A stretch of 34,475 nucleotides of DNA from the NCBI GenBank assembly GCA_000719695.1, contig JOHN01000074.1, forward strand, positions 1-34,475, read 5' to 3'. The position numbers were made by a program, and so were the translations under genes. Shown in pieces: positions 23,239-31,920 of this stretch (within the stretch, counting starts at the first letter, position 1; each line of letters begins with the position of its first letter). Source of the stretch: Streptomyces sp. NRRL F-6131. GTDB taxonomy: Bacteria; Actinomycetota; Actinomycetes; Streptomycetales; Streptomycetaceae. The notes beneath the pieces were generated by a model. That model did not search any database. It was not told where the DNA came from and was given only the letters and a program-made list of their open reading frames with translations.

Positions 23239-25158
23239 TCAGGCCTCGACGGTGGCGACGTCCAGGCGGGAGACCAGGGCGGTCACCTGCCGGGCGATGT
23301 CCGGGGCGGTGAGGCCGATCTCGGCGAGGATCTCCGGGCGCGAAGCGTGGTCCAGGAACTCCTGCGGGATGCCGAAGTCGCGCAGCGGCAGGTCCACGTC
23401 CGCGTCGCGCAGCGCCTGGGCGATCGCCGCGCCGACGCCGCCGACCCGGCCGTTGTCCTCGACCGTGACGACCACCCGGTGCTCGGCGGCCAGACCGGGC
23501 AGCGCCGGGTCGACCGGCTTGACCCAGCGCGGGTCGACCACGGTCGAGCTGATGCCCTGGGCGGCCAGCAGGTCGGCCACCTCCAGGCACATCGGGGCGA
23601 GCGCGCCGACCGAGACGATCAGCACATCGGCCCGCCGGCCGTCCTCGGCGCCGCCGAGCGCGTCGGGTCCGGCCGCCCGCAGCACGTCCATGCCGCCGAC
23701 CGTGCCGACCGCCGGGACGGCCGGGCCGACCGAGCCCTTGGAGTAGCGGACCACGGTCGGGGCGTCCTTGACCTCGACGGCCTCGCGCAGCTGGGCGCGG
23801 ACCTGGTCCGCGTCGCGCGGGGCGGCGAGCCGCAGGCCGGGGACGACCTGGAGGATCGACATGTCCCACATGCCGTTGTGCGAGGCGCCGTCGCTGCCGG
23901 TGACGCCGGAGCGGTCCAGGACGAAGGTGACGCCCAGCTTGTGCAGGGCGACGTCCATCAGCACCTGGTCGAAGGCGCGGTTGAGGAAGGTCGCGTAGAC
24001 CGCGAAGACCGGGTGCAGACCGCCGGTGGCCAGGCCGGCCGCGCTGGTGACGGCGTGCTGCTCGGCGATGCCGACGTCGAAGATCCGGTTCGGGAAGGCC
24101 TCGGCGAACGGGGCCAGGCCCACCGGGTGGAGCATCGCGGCGGTGATGCCGACGATGTCCTCGCGCTCGTGGCCGAGCGCCACCATCTCCTCGGCGAAGA
24201 CCGAGGTCCAGTCCTTGCCGGAGGTCTTGATCGGCAGGCCGGTCTCCGGGTGGATCACGCCGACCGCGTGGAAGCGGTCCTCGTCGTTGTTCTCGGCGGC
24301 GTGGTAGCCGCGGCCCTTCTCGGTCAGGCAGTGCACGATCACCGGGCCGCCGAAGCCGCGCGCCTTGGTGAGCGCGGACTCCAGGGCGGTGAGGTCGTGG
24401 CCGTCGATCGGGCCGATGTACTTGAGGCCGAGGTCCTCGAACATGCCCTGCGGGGCGATGAAGTCCTTCAGGCCCTTCTTGGCGCCGTGCAGGGTCTCGA
24501 ACAGCTGCTGGCCGACCACCGGGGTGCGCTGCAGCGCGTCCTTGCCCCAGGACAGGAAGCGCTCGTAGCCCTGGGTGGTGCGCAGGGTCGCGAGGTGGTT
24601 GGCCATGCCGCCGATGGTCGGCGAGTAGGAGCGCTCGTTGTCGTTGACGACGATCACGACCGGGCGGTCCGTGGCGTCGGCGATGTTGTTGAGCGCCTCC
24701 CAGGCCATGCCGCCGGTGAGCGCGCCGTCACCGATCACGGCGACCACCGGGTCGCTGCTGCCCCGCAGCTGGTTGGCCTTGGCCAGGCCGTCGGCGTAGG
24801 AGAGCACCGTGGACGCGTGCGAGTTCTCGATCACGTCGTGCTCGGACTCGGCGCGGGACGGGTAGCCGGACAGGCCGCCCTTCATCCGCAGCTGCGAGAA
24901 GTCCTGGCGGCCGGTGAGCAGCTTGTGGACGTAGCTCTGGTGGCCGGTGTCGAAGAGGATCCGGTCGCGCGGGGAGTCGAACACCCGGTGCAGCGCCATG
25001 GTGAGTTCCACCACGCCGAGGTTCGGTCCCAGGTGGCCGCCCGTCTTGGAGACCTCCGTCACCAGGAAGGTCCGGATCTCCTGGGCCAGCTCGGCCAGCT
25101 GTCCGGGCGTGAGCCGGTCGAGATCGCGCGGTCCCCGAATGCGGGTCAGCAGGGCCAC
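23239..25158 (-). CDS. dxs: 1-deoxy-D-xylulose-5-phosphate synthase
   Basis: Dxs condenses pyruvate and glyceraldehyde-3-phosphate to DXP, the entry step of the MEP isoprenoid pathway, which supplies precursors for menaquinone, carriers and terpenoids. The 639-residue protein has the thiamine-diphosphate site [18 protein letters not shown] (142-158), [17 protein letters not shown] (His42), [16 protein letters not shown] (His73), the cofactor-activating Glu in [10 protein letters not shown] and [16 protein letters not shown]. Full length. GTG 25158 follows GAGGAGG. The gene is a single unit between two hairpins: one after its stop, one after the ROK gene upstream. Streptomycetes often hold a second dxs elsewhere, so this copy need not be the only one. 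Confidence 0.97.
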   Translation of the reverse strand: MALLTRIRGPRDLDRLTPGQLAELAQEIRTFLVTEVSKTGGHLGPNLGVVELTMALHRVFDSPRDRILFDTGHQSYVHKLLTGRQDFSQLRMKGGLSGYPSRAESEHDVIENSHASTVLSYADGLAKANQLRGSSDPVVAVIGDGALTGGMAWEALNNIADATDRPVVIVVNDNERSYSPTIGGMANHLATLRTTQGYERFLSWGKDALQRTPVVGQQLFETLHGAKKGLKDFIAPQGMFEDLGLKYIGPIDGHDLTALESALTKARGFGGPVIVHCLTEKGRGYHAAENNDEDRFHAVGVIHPETGLPIKTSGKDWTSVFAEEMVALGHEREDIVGITAAMLHPVGLAPFAEAFPNRIFDVGIAEQHAVTSAAGLATGGLHPVFAVYATFLNRAFDQVLMDVALHKLGVTFVLDRSGVTGSDGASHNGMWDMSILQVVPGLRLAAPRDADQVRAQLREAVEVKDAPTVVRYSKGSVGPAVPAVGTVGGMDVLRAAGPDALGGAEDGRRADVLIVSVGALAPMCLEVADLLAAQGISSTVVDPRWVKPVDPALPGLAAEHRVVVTVEDNGRVGGVGAAIAQALRDADVDLPLRDFGIPQEFLDHASRPEILAEIGLTAPDIARQVTALVSRLDVATVEA

Positions 25159-25346
25159 CCGTTCCTCCTCGTTCAGTGTTCGCGGACCGCGGGGGTCCGA
25201 CGGGCGTCGCTGCCCGGTGTCGACCGGTCGAGTCTAATGTCCGCCCACCGGGCACCGGGCGGGGCGTCCGGTGCCGACGGTCGGTACGCGCCAGCCACCT
25301 CGACGGTCACTCTTTCGGGTGACTGCCGGGAACCGGCGTGTCGGTA

Positions 25347-25368
25347 CGCCGCCCGGGAGCGGGCGGCG
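25347..25368 (-). terminator. Terminator after the ROK regulator gene
   Basis: An 8-bp GC stem (CGCCGCCC at 25347-25354 with 25361-25368) around a 6-nt loop, starting 5 nt past the regulator's stop. It lies in the 214-nt gap before dxs, which otherwise shows only a short GTCAC/GTGAC repeat. Confidence 0.65.
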
Positions 25369-25372
25369 CGCC

Positions 25373-26557
25373 TCAGGAGCGGGCGACGGCGAGCGCGCTG
25401 GAGTCCCCCGCCTCGCTCATGACCAGCGCGAGCGCGCCCAGGACCTCGGCGCGGCCGCCCAGGGTGCCGGGGACCACCGAGAGCTGGCGGGCGGCGCTGG
25501 GGATGGCGTAGCGGGCCACCGAGTCGCGGATCGGCGCGAGCACCAGCTCACCGGCGTCCGCGAGGTCGCCGCCGAGGATCACCCGGCGCGGGTTCAGCAG
25601 GTTGCAGAGGGTGGCCACGCCGGTGCCGATCTGCCGGCCGGCGTCGGCGATCACCCGGCGGCAGCCGAGGTCGCCCTGGTGGGCCAGCTCGACCACCCGG
25701 GGCAGGCTGAGCTCGCCGCCGAGGGTCGGGGTGAGCAGGTTGAGCAGGTAGCGGGAGCCGACGAAGGTCTCCAGACAGCCGCGGTTGCCACAGCGGCAGA
25801 CCGGGCCGGCCTCGTCCAGGGTGATGTGACCGATCTCGCCCGCGGTGCCGCCCGGGCCCCGGTAGATCTGCCCGTTGACCACCAGCCCGGCGCCGACGCC
25901 GCTGGCCACCTTGATGTAGGCGAGGTCGCTCAGGCCCCGGCCGGCGCCCCAGACCAGTTCGCCGAGCGCGCCGAGGTTGGCGTCGTTGTCGACGTGCACC
26001 GGCATGCCGAGGCGCTCGGCCAGCTCCCGGCCGGGGGCGATGCCCGTCCAGCCGGGCAGGATCGCGGTGGAGCCCAGCGCGCCGGTCTCCACGTCGATCG
26101 GGCCGGGCACGCCCAGGCCCACGCCGATCACCTTGTCGGGGCGGAAGCCGGCCTCCGCGAGCAGGCGCTCGACCAGGGCCTCGGCCCGGTCGAAGCCCTG
26201 GGCGGCCGAGACGTCGACGTCCATCGGGGCGCTCTCCTCGGCGAGCACCCGGTGGGCGAGGTTGCCGACCGCGACCCGCAGGTGGGTGTGGCCGAAATCG
26301 ATCCCCACCACGATGCCCGCGTCGCCGCTGAGCGAGACGCTCCGGGCGCGCCGCCCGCCGGAGGAGGTGTCGGCCACCACGACGGTGCCGCTCTCCTTCA
26401 GTTCTCGGACGATGTTGGACACGGTGGCCGCCGAGAGGCCGGTCCCGCGGGCGATCTCGGCCTGGGTCAGCGAGCCGGCCATCCGCACCGCGCGGAGCAC
26501 CCGCTCCAGGTTGGCCCGGTGCAGCGAGGACTGCGAGCCCGGTGTGTCCGTCGACAT
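25373..26557 (-). CDS. ROK-family transcriptional regulator, Rok7B7-like
   Basis: This 394-residue regulator has a winged helix-turn-helix (about 15-62: LTQAEIARGTGLSAATVSNI) joined to a ROK sugar-kinase-like domain. The ROK part keeps GIDFGHTHLRVAV (phosphate loop), GLGVPGPID, HVDNDANLGALGE (Asp192, the kinase base), GEIGHITLDE (His244) and the zinc motif CRCGNRGCLE (C254, C256, C261). It may therefore bind, and perhaps phosphorylate, a sugar. Rok7B7 of S. coelicolor, encoded near dxs, affects carbon control, development and antibiotics and lies beside a xylose transporter operon; I recognise this as its likely orthologue from similarity and position. Here no transporter genes lie between it and dxs. 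ATG 26557 is preceded by GGGAGGG at 7-nt spacing. Confidence 0.9.
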   Translation of the reverse strand: MSTDTPGSQSSLHRANLERVLRAVRMAGSLTQAEIARGTGLSAATVSNIVRELKESGTVVVADTSSGGRRARSVSLSGDAGIVVGIDFGHTHLRVAVGNLAHRVLAEESAPMDVDVSAAQGFDRAEALVERLLAEAGFRPDKVIGVGLGVPGPIDVETGALGSTAILPGWTGIAPGRELAERLGMPVHVDNDANLGALGELVWGAGRGLSDLAYIKVASGVGAGLVVNGQIYRGPGGTAGEIGHITLDEAGPVCRCGNRGCLETFVGSRYLLNLLTPTLGGELSLPRVVELAHQGDLGCRRVIADAGRQIGTGVATLCNLLNPRRVILGGDLADAGELVLAPIRDSVARYAIPSAARQLSVVPGTLGGRAEVLGALALVMSEAGDSSALAVARS

Positions 26558-26904
26558 GATCCACCCTCCCAAGGGGGCCGGGGACCCCTCCGCCGGGCGT
26601 CCCCTTTCAACTCCTGAAGCCTAGGGCCTGTCCCCAGGTGAAGGCACGGGGGAGAGTGGGCGAAGGGGTGGTGAGGAAGGGGCGCGCGCCCGGGGTCGGG
26701 GGCCGGCCGGGCGAAGGCCGCCGACCGGCCCCGCCCCAGGTCGGCGGGCCGGGCGACGGGCTGACAGCGCCGCAGGTCGCCGCCGGAACGGCCGGGACCA
26801 CCGGTTCCGGCGCCGGTCCGAAAACCGGCCCCCCGTACGATGGTGCCCAATCTCACCCGTCCCGCCGGCCACGGATGTGCACCGGACCCGGGACGAATCC
26901 AGAC
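26558..26904. other. Divergent intergenic region, no gene seen
   Basis: These 347 nt separate the minus-strand regulator from the plus-strand propeller gene. The region is GC-rich with purine-rich runs on the plus strand (26638-26700). TACGAT at 26836-26841 is a fair -10 candidate for the rightward gene but lacks a good -35. No ORF with protein-like composition, no RNA gene and no convincing operator were found. Confidence 0.6.
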
Positions 26905-28797
26905 ATGACGGGGCATCAGATGGCAGGGGATCACCCTACACCGGGGGCTGGCGAAGCTTCCGGCAGCGGTCCGGACAACCGGGGCGTCTCGCTCGGCCGC
27001 AAGCCGGGCGGCGTCGACCCGGCGGCCGTGGCCGACCAGCAGACTCAGCTCGACGGGGCAGCGGTCCCCGGCCAGGCCGCACCGCCGGCCCCGGCCGCGC
27101 CGCCCGCCGCACCAGCGGCCCCGCCGGCCGGAGCGGCGGGGGCGTACGCCTACGCGCCCACCGCCCCCGCCTTCCCCGCGCAGGGCCCGGCGGGCGCCGC
27201 GCCGCAGGCCCCGCCGGTCGGCCCGTACGACCCGTCCCCGGGCCAGCCGCAGTTCGGCGCCGCGGGCGCGGGCCAGCCGCAGTACGGCTACACCGCTCCG
27301 CCCGCCGACGGCGGCGCGGCCGGCTACGGCTACCCGCAGCAGGGCGGCTACGGCTACCCGGGCGCCCCGGTGCCCGCGGCCCCGCCGAAGCAGCGCAACC
27401 CCGTGATGGTCTGGGGCGGCATCATCGGCGGTGTGCTGGCGATCGCCATCGTCGCCGCGCTGATCGTGCTGTTCACCGACGACAAGAAGAAGGACGACAC
27501 GCCGACCGCGACCGGTGGCACCTCCGGCGAGGTCACCGGCGGGGCCGGCGCGGACACGACCGGCGGGACGACCAGCGCGCCGACCTCCGGCAGCTCCGGC
27601 GGCACGGGCGGCGGTGGCGGCGGCAAGGCCGGCGCGTACAACCTGGCGTGGTCGTCCGACAAGCCGGCCAGCTCGGTCAGCGGCTCGACCCGGATGCTCG
27701 CCATCTGGGGCGCCGAGAAGGTCGCGGTGCGCGCCGACACCACCGGCATCCGCGCCGTCAACACCTCCGACGGCAAGGAGGCCTGGAGCATCCCGGTGCC
27801 CTCCGGCGCCAAGGAGTTCTGCTCCGCCTCGTACAGCGCCAACTCCAAGCACATCGCCGCGGTCGCGCTGAACACCGGTGACAGCGACTGCTCCACCATC
27901 GCCGCCGTCGACCTCACCACCGGCAAGCTGAGCTGGACGGTCAAGGTCGGCCAGAGCCGGATGTCCTCCCCCACCCTGACCGTCACCGACAAGGTCGTCG
28001 GCATCGGCGCCAACACCGCCGCGGCGGTCAACGTGGCCGACGGCTCCGCGGCCTGGTCGTTCCAGCCGCGCGAGAAGGACTGCAGCGTCTACGGCACCGT
28101 CGCCGGCAGCCAGATCGTGGTCACCGACCGCTGCTACGGCCTCAACACCACCGTCAAGTCGCAGCTGGTGATCGTCGAGACGGACAGCGGCAAGGTCACC
28201 TCGCCCGCGCCGATCACGCTGACCGGCAGCATCGAGCGGGTCGACAAGGTGCTCTCCGAGCAGCCGCTCGTGGTCGCGATGACCAGCGGCGTCAACGGCG
28301 ACTACGTGCTGCCGTTCGACAAGACCAACAAGGCCGGCACCCAGATGCCGGTCAAGGAGCCCGGCTACGACAGCCTGCGGCTCAGCGGCCTGTCCGACGC
28401 CGTCACCCAGAGCGTGGTCAGCGGCAACACCCTGTACGTGCAGACCAACCCGACCAAGCCGTCCGTCAACGCCTACGACCTGACGACCGGCAAGCGGATC
28501 TGGTCGACCGACGGCAAGGCCAAGGACGGCCTGCGCCTGGTCTCCGGCACGGACAAGGAGGGCAAGGTCCGGGTCGTCATGGACATGGGCTACGGCACCG
28601 ACGCCAAGCTGGCCTCGCTCGCCCCCGCCGACGGCGCGGTGACCGAGCTCGGCACCATCTCGCTCGGCAAGGACTCCTCCTCGTCCCTCAGCATCAGCCT
28701 GAGCAGCAACGAGTTCGTCCTGAACTCCGACGGCGCGCTCTACGGGTTCTCCCGCAGCAGCATGGACCCGCCGGTCTTCAAGTACGTCAAGAAGTGA
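26905..28797 (+). CDS. Membrane-anchored PQQ-like beta-propeller protein
   Basis: This is a 630-residue single-pass protein. Residues 1-160 form a Pro/Ala/Gly-rich cytoplasmic region with GYGYPQQGGYGYPG repeats. One transmembrane helix follows at about 167-190 (GGIIGGVLAIAIVAALIVLF) before DDKKKDD. A Thr/Gly/Ser linker leads to an extracellular propeller from about 245: AIWGAEKVAVRADTTGIRAV, DGKEAWSIPVPSG, LTTGKLSWTVKVGQS and LTTGKRIWSTDGKA show the repeated TGK..W blades of PQQ-binding-like domains. This domain type is common in actinobacterial envelope proteins and in kinase sensor domains; no kinase domain is present here. The start is uncertain: ATG 26905 is used, ATG 26875 and 26920 are in frame and also possible. 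Ligand and role unknown. Confidence 0.85.
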   Translation: MTGHQMAGDHPTPGAGEASGSGPDNRGVSLGRKPGGVDPAAVADQQTQLDGAAVPGQAAPPAPAAPPAAPAAPPAGAAGAYAYAPTAPAFPAQGPAGAAPQAPPVGPYDPSPGQPQFGAAGAGQPQYGYTAPPADGGAAGYGYPQQGGYGYPGAPVPAAPPKQRNPVMVWGGIIGGVLAIAIVAALIVLFTDDKKKDDTPTATGGTSGEVTGGAGADTTGGTTSAPTSGSSGGTGGGGGGKAGAYNLAWSSDKPASSVSGSTRMLAIWGAEKVAVRADTTGIRAVNTSDGKEAWSIPVPSGAKEFCSASYSANSKHIAAVALNTGDSDCSTIAAVDLTTGKLSWTVKVGQSRMSSPTLTVTDKVVGIGANTAAAVNVADGSAAWSFQPREKDCSVYGTVAGSQIVVTDRCYGLNTTVKSQLVIVETDSGKVTSPAPITLTGSIERVDKVLSEQPLVVAMTSGVNGDYVLPFDKTNKAGTQMPVKEPGYDSLRLSGLSDAVTQSVVSGNTLYVQTNPTKPSVNAYDLTTGKRIWSTDGKAKDGLRLVSGTDKEGKVRVVMDMGYGTDAKLASLAPADGAVTELGTISLGKDSSSSLSISLSSNEFVLNSDGALYGFSRSSMDPPVFKYVKK

Positions 28798-28804
28798 CCG
28801 CACC

Positions 28805-28849
28805 GGGGGCGGGGTGGTACGGCCGGTCGGGCCGAACCACCCCGCCCCC
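28805..28849 (+). terminator. Terminator between the propeller gene and pepN
   Basis: A 14-bp stem (28805-28818 with 28836-28849) extended inward by CGGCC/GGCCG. It begins 7 nt after the propeller stop, so pepN has its own promoter in 28850-28920, where TGGCAggaTGCCA (28892-28904) is an inverted repeat. Confidence 0.88.
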
Positions 28850-28933
28850 GCCGTACCCAGGACATATTCCGGCGGAGGCGGCGGACGGACATGGCAGGAT
28901 GCCAGGCATCAGCCTGACGAAGGAGTCCTGCGA

Positions 28934-31513
28934 GTGCCCGGCACCAACCTGACCCGCGAGGAGGCCCGCACCCGGGCCGACCTCCTGCACGTGGACGCGT
29001 ACGAGATCGAGCTCGACCTGAGCTCGGCCCGAGAGGGGGGCACGTTCCGGTCCACGACCGTGGTCCGGTTCACCGCCACCACCCCGGGCGCGGCCACCTT
29101 CATCGACCTGGTCGCCCCGAGCGTCGAGGAGATCGTCCTCAACGGCGAGCGGCTCGACAACGCCGCGTTCGCCGACAGCCGGATCGCGCTTCCGGACCTC
29201 GCCGCCGAGAACGAGCTGCGGGTGGTCGCCGACTGCGCCTACACCAACACCGGTGAGGGCCTGCACCTCTTCGTCGACCCGGTCGACGGCGAGACCTACC
29301 TGTACACCCAGTTCGAGGTGCCGGACGCCCGCCGGGTCTTCGCCTCCTTCGAGCAGCCCGACCTCAAGGCCGCGTTCACCTTCACCGTAACCGCGCCCGC
29401 CGGCTGGGTCGTGGTCTCCAACTCGCCCACCCCCGAGCCGGAGGGCGAGGGCGACACCCGGGTCTGGCGGTTCGCGCCGACCGGCCGGATCTCCTCCTAC
29501 ATCACCGCGCTCGTCGCCGGCCCCTACGTCGGGGTCTTCGACAGCTACGAGCACGGCGAGCAGAAGGTGCCGCTGGGCATCTACTGCCGGCCCTCGCTGC
29601 GCGAGTTCCTGGACCCGGAGGCGATCTTCGAGGTCACCAAGCAGGGCTTCGACTACTTCCAGGAGAAGTTCGACTTCCCCTACCCGTTCGCCAAGTACGA
29701 CCAGCTGTTCGTGCCGGAGTTCAACGCCGGCGCGATGGAGAACGCGGGCGCCGTCACCCTGCGCGACCAGTACGTGTTCCGGTCCAAGGTGACCGACGCC
29801 GCGTACGAGGCCCGCGCCGCCACGATCCTCCACGAGCTCGCCCACATGTGGTTCGGCGACCTCGTCACCATGGAGTGGTGGAACGACCTCTGGCTGAACG
29901 AGTCGTTCGCCACCTACGCCGAGGCGGTCTGCCAGGCCGAGGCGCCCGGCTCGCGCTGGCCCAACTCCTGGACCACCTTCGCCAACCAGATGAAGACCTG
30001 GGCGTACCGGCAGGACCAGCTGCCGTCCACCCACCCGATCATGGCCGAGATCAACGACCTGGAGGACGTCCAGGTCAACTTCGACGGCATCACCTACGCC
30101 AAGGGCGCCTCGGTGCTCAAGCAGCTGGTGGCCTACGTCGGCCAGGACGCCTTCTTCGAGGGCGTGCGCGCCTACTTCAAGCGCCACGCCTGGGGCAACA
30201 CCCGGCTCGGCGACCTGCTCGGCGCCCTGGAGGAGGCCAGCGGACGCGACCTCAAGGCCTGGTCCGCCGCCTGGCTGGAGACCGCCGGCATCAACGTGCT
30301 GCGCCCCGCGCTGACCCTCAACACGGACGGCGAGATCGAGTCCTTCGCCGTGCTGCAGGACGCCCCGGCGCTGCCCGCCGGCGCCAAGGGCGAGGCCGTG
30401 CTGCGCCCGCACCGGATCGCCGTCGGCCTGTACGAGCTCAACGACGGCGCGCTGGTGCGCACCGACCGGATCGAGCTGGACGTCGACGGCCCGCGCACCG
30501 AGGTGCCGGAGCTGGTCGGCCGGCACCGCCCCGCGGTGATCCTGCTGAACGACGACGACCTCACCTACGCCAAGGTCCGCCTGGACGAGGACTCGCTCGC
30601 CGTGGTCACCGAGAACCTCGGCGGCTTCACCGACGCCCTGCCGCGCGCGCTCTGCTGGGCGTCCGCCTGGGACATGACCCGCGACGGCGAACTGGCCGCC
30701 CGCGACTACCTGACGCTCGCCCTCTCCGGCCTGCCGCGGGAGAGCGACATCGGCGTCGTCCAGTCGGTGCAGCGCCAGGTCAAGCTCGCGCTCGACGTCT
30801 ACGCCGACCCGGCCTGGCGCGAGCAGGGCCTGGCCCGCTGGGCCGAGGCCGCCGAGCAGGCGCTGCGCGCCGCCGAGCCGGGCAGCGACCACCAGCTGGC
30901 CTGGGCCCGGGTGGTGGCCTCCGTCGCCCGGACCGACGGTCAGCTCGGCCTGCTGGCCGGTCTGCTGGACGGCAGCACCGAGATCCCCGGCCTGGCCGTG
31001 GACACCGAGCTGCGCTGGACCCTGCTGGGCCGGCTCGCCGCGACCGGCCGGGCCGACGAGGCCGCGATCGAGGCCGAGCTGGCCCGCGACAACACCGCGG
31101 CCGGCCAGGAGCACGCGGCCAGCTGCCGGGCGGCCCGCCCGACCGCCGAGGCCAAGGCGGCGGCCTGGGCCTCCGTGGTGGAGTCGGACGAGCTCACCAA
31201 CTACGTGCAGGCGGCGGTGATCGGCGGCTTCCAGCAGGCCGACCAGCGCGAGCTGCTGGCGCCGTACGCGGAGAAGTACTTCGCCGCGGTGAAGGGCGTC
31301 TGGGAGAGCCGCAGCCACGAGATCTCGCAGCAGATCATCGGCGGCCTGTACCCGGCGCTGCTGGTCGAGCAGGGCACGCTGGACGCCACCGACGCGTGGC
31401 TGGCCGCCGCGGAGCCGGCACCGGCCCTGCGGCGCCAGATCATCGAGTCGCGGGCCGGTGTGGAGCGGGCGCTGAAGGCGCAGTCCGCCGACCGGGCCGC
31501 CGGGGCGCGCTGA
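28934..31513 (+). CDS. pepN: Aminopeptidase N (M1 family)
   Basis: PepN is a cytoplasmic zinc aminopeptidase that removes N-terminal residues from peptides. The 859 residues show the exopeptidase motif GAMENAG (266-272) and the zinc site HELAH (300-304) with the third ligand Glu323 in NDLWLNESF, exactly the HExxH-x18-E spacing. The N-terminal beta-domain (about 15-200) includes YLYTQFEVPDARRVFASFEQ, whose acidic residue anchors substrate N-termini. The C-terminal half is helical, as in the actinobacterial ERAP1-like C-domain. GTG 28934 lies 8-9 nt after GGAG in GAAGGAG; an open frame to 28814 is not coding. It stands alone between a terminator and a triple hairpin. Full length and unremarkable. 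Confidence 0.96.
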   Translation: MPGTNLTREEARTRADLLHVDAYEIELDLSSAREGGTFRSTTVVRFTATTPGAATFIDLVAPSVEEIVLNGERLDNAAFADSRIALPDLAAENELRVVADCAYTNTGEGLHLFVDPVDGETYLYTQFEVPDARRVFASFEQPDLKAAFTFTVTAPAGWVVVSNSPTPEPEGEGDTRVWRFAPTGRISSYITALVAGPYVGVFDSYEHGEQKVPLGIYCRPSLREFLDPEAIFEVTKQGFDYFQEKFDFPYPFAKYDQLFVPEFNAGAMENAGAVTLRDQYVFRSKVTDAAYEARAATILHELAHMWFGDLVTMEWWNDLWLNESFATYAEAVCQAEAPGSRWPNSWTTFANQMKTWAYRQDQLPSTHPIMAEINDLEDVQVNFDGITYAKGASVLKQLVAYVGQDAFFEGVRAYFKRHAWGNTRLGDLLGALEEASGRDLKAWSAAWLETAGINVLRPALTLNTDGEIESFAVLQDAPALPAGAKGEAVLRPHRIAVGLYELNDGALVRTDRIELDVDGPRTEVPELVGRHRPAVILLNDDDLTYAKVRLDEDSLAVVTENLGGFTDALPRALCWASAWDMTRDGELAARDYLTLALSGLPRESDIGVVQSVQRQVKLALDVYADPAWREQGLARWAEAAEQALRAAEPGSDHQLAWARVVASVARTDGQLGLLAGLLDGSTEIPGLAVDTELRWTLLGRLAATGRADEAAIEAELARDNTAAGQEHAASCRAARPTAEAKAAAWASVVESDELTNYVQAAVIGGFQQADQRELLAPYAEKYFAAVKGVWESRSHEISQQIIGGLYPALLVEQGTLDATDAWLAAAEPAPALRRQIIESRAGVERALKAQSADRAAGAR

Positions 31514-31517
31514 CCCG

Positions 31518-31633
31518 GCGGGACGGTTCCCCTCCCGCGCGGGAGGGGAACCGTCCCGCTCCGTCGCGGGAGGCCTCCCGCGACGGAGAACGCCCGAGGG
31601 GGCGCCGGACGTCGTCCGGCGCCCCCTCGGGCG
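31518..31633. terminator. Array of three consecutive perfect hairpins after pepN
   Basis: Hairpin 1: 31518-31559, 21-bp perfect inverted repeat with no spacer. Hairpin 2: 31561-31586, 13-bp perfect palindrome centred on AGGCCT, extendable by one pair. Hairpin 3: 31591-31633, 20-bp stem with a GTC loop. They fill the gap between the convergent pepN (stop 31513) and the small membrane protein gene (stop 31670), serving as a bidirectional terminator. Confidence 0.9.
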
Positions 31634-31669
31634 TCGTGCTGGGCTCCGCGGGTGGAGAGGGGCCCTCGG

Positions 31670-31900
31670 CTACTTCTTCTTGTCCTTGTCGCCGAACGGC
31701 AGCGCGGCCAGCCCACCGATGATCACGAAGGCCGCGATCGGGATCAGCACGTACAGGCCGAGGGTCTGGGCGACGCTCAGGCCGGGACCCGGGTCGTCGC
31801 CGTCGTCCCGGGTGAGGGCCATGGCGGGCGACGACAGCAGCATCATCAGCGTGACCGTTGCGGTGACCGCGCCGGCTCGCAAAGCGTTCCTCTTGTCCAC
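31670..31900 (-). CDS. Small membrane protein with signal sequence
   Basis: This is a 76-residue protein. Residues 1-29 look like a cleavable signal peptide (KR near the start, TATVTLMMLLSSPAMA, likely cut after AMA). An acidic RDDGDDPGPG spacer follows, then a transmembrane helix at 46-67 (TLGLYVLIPIAAFVIIGGLA) and a FGDKDKKK cytoplasmic end. It would thus expose about 15 residues outside the cell. GTG 31900 is 20 nt after the malQ stop, so it is probably cotranscribed with malQ. Conserved small proteins of this shape occur in Streptomyces; function unknown and no link to maltodextrin metabolism is evident. Confidence 0.8.
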   Translation of the reverse strand: MDKRNALRAGAVTATVTLMMLLSSPAMALTRDDGDDPGPGLSVAQTLGLYVLIPIAAFVIIGGLAALPFGDKDKKK

Positions 31901-31920
31901 GGTGCCAACTTACCCGCCAC

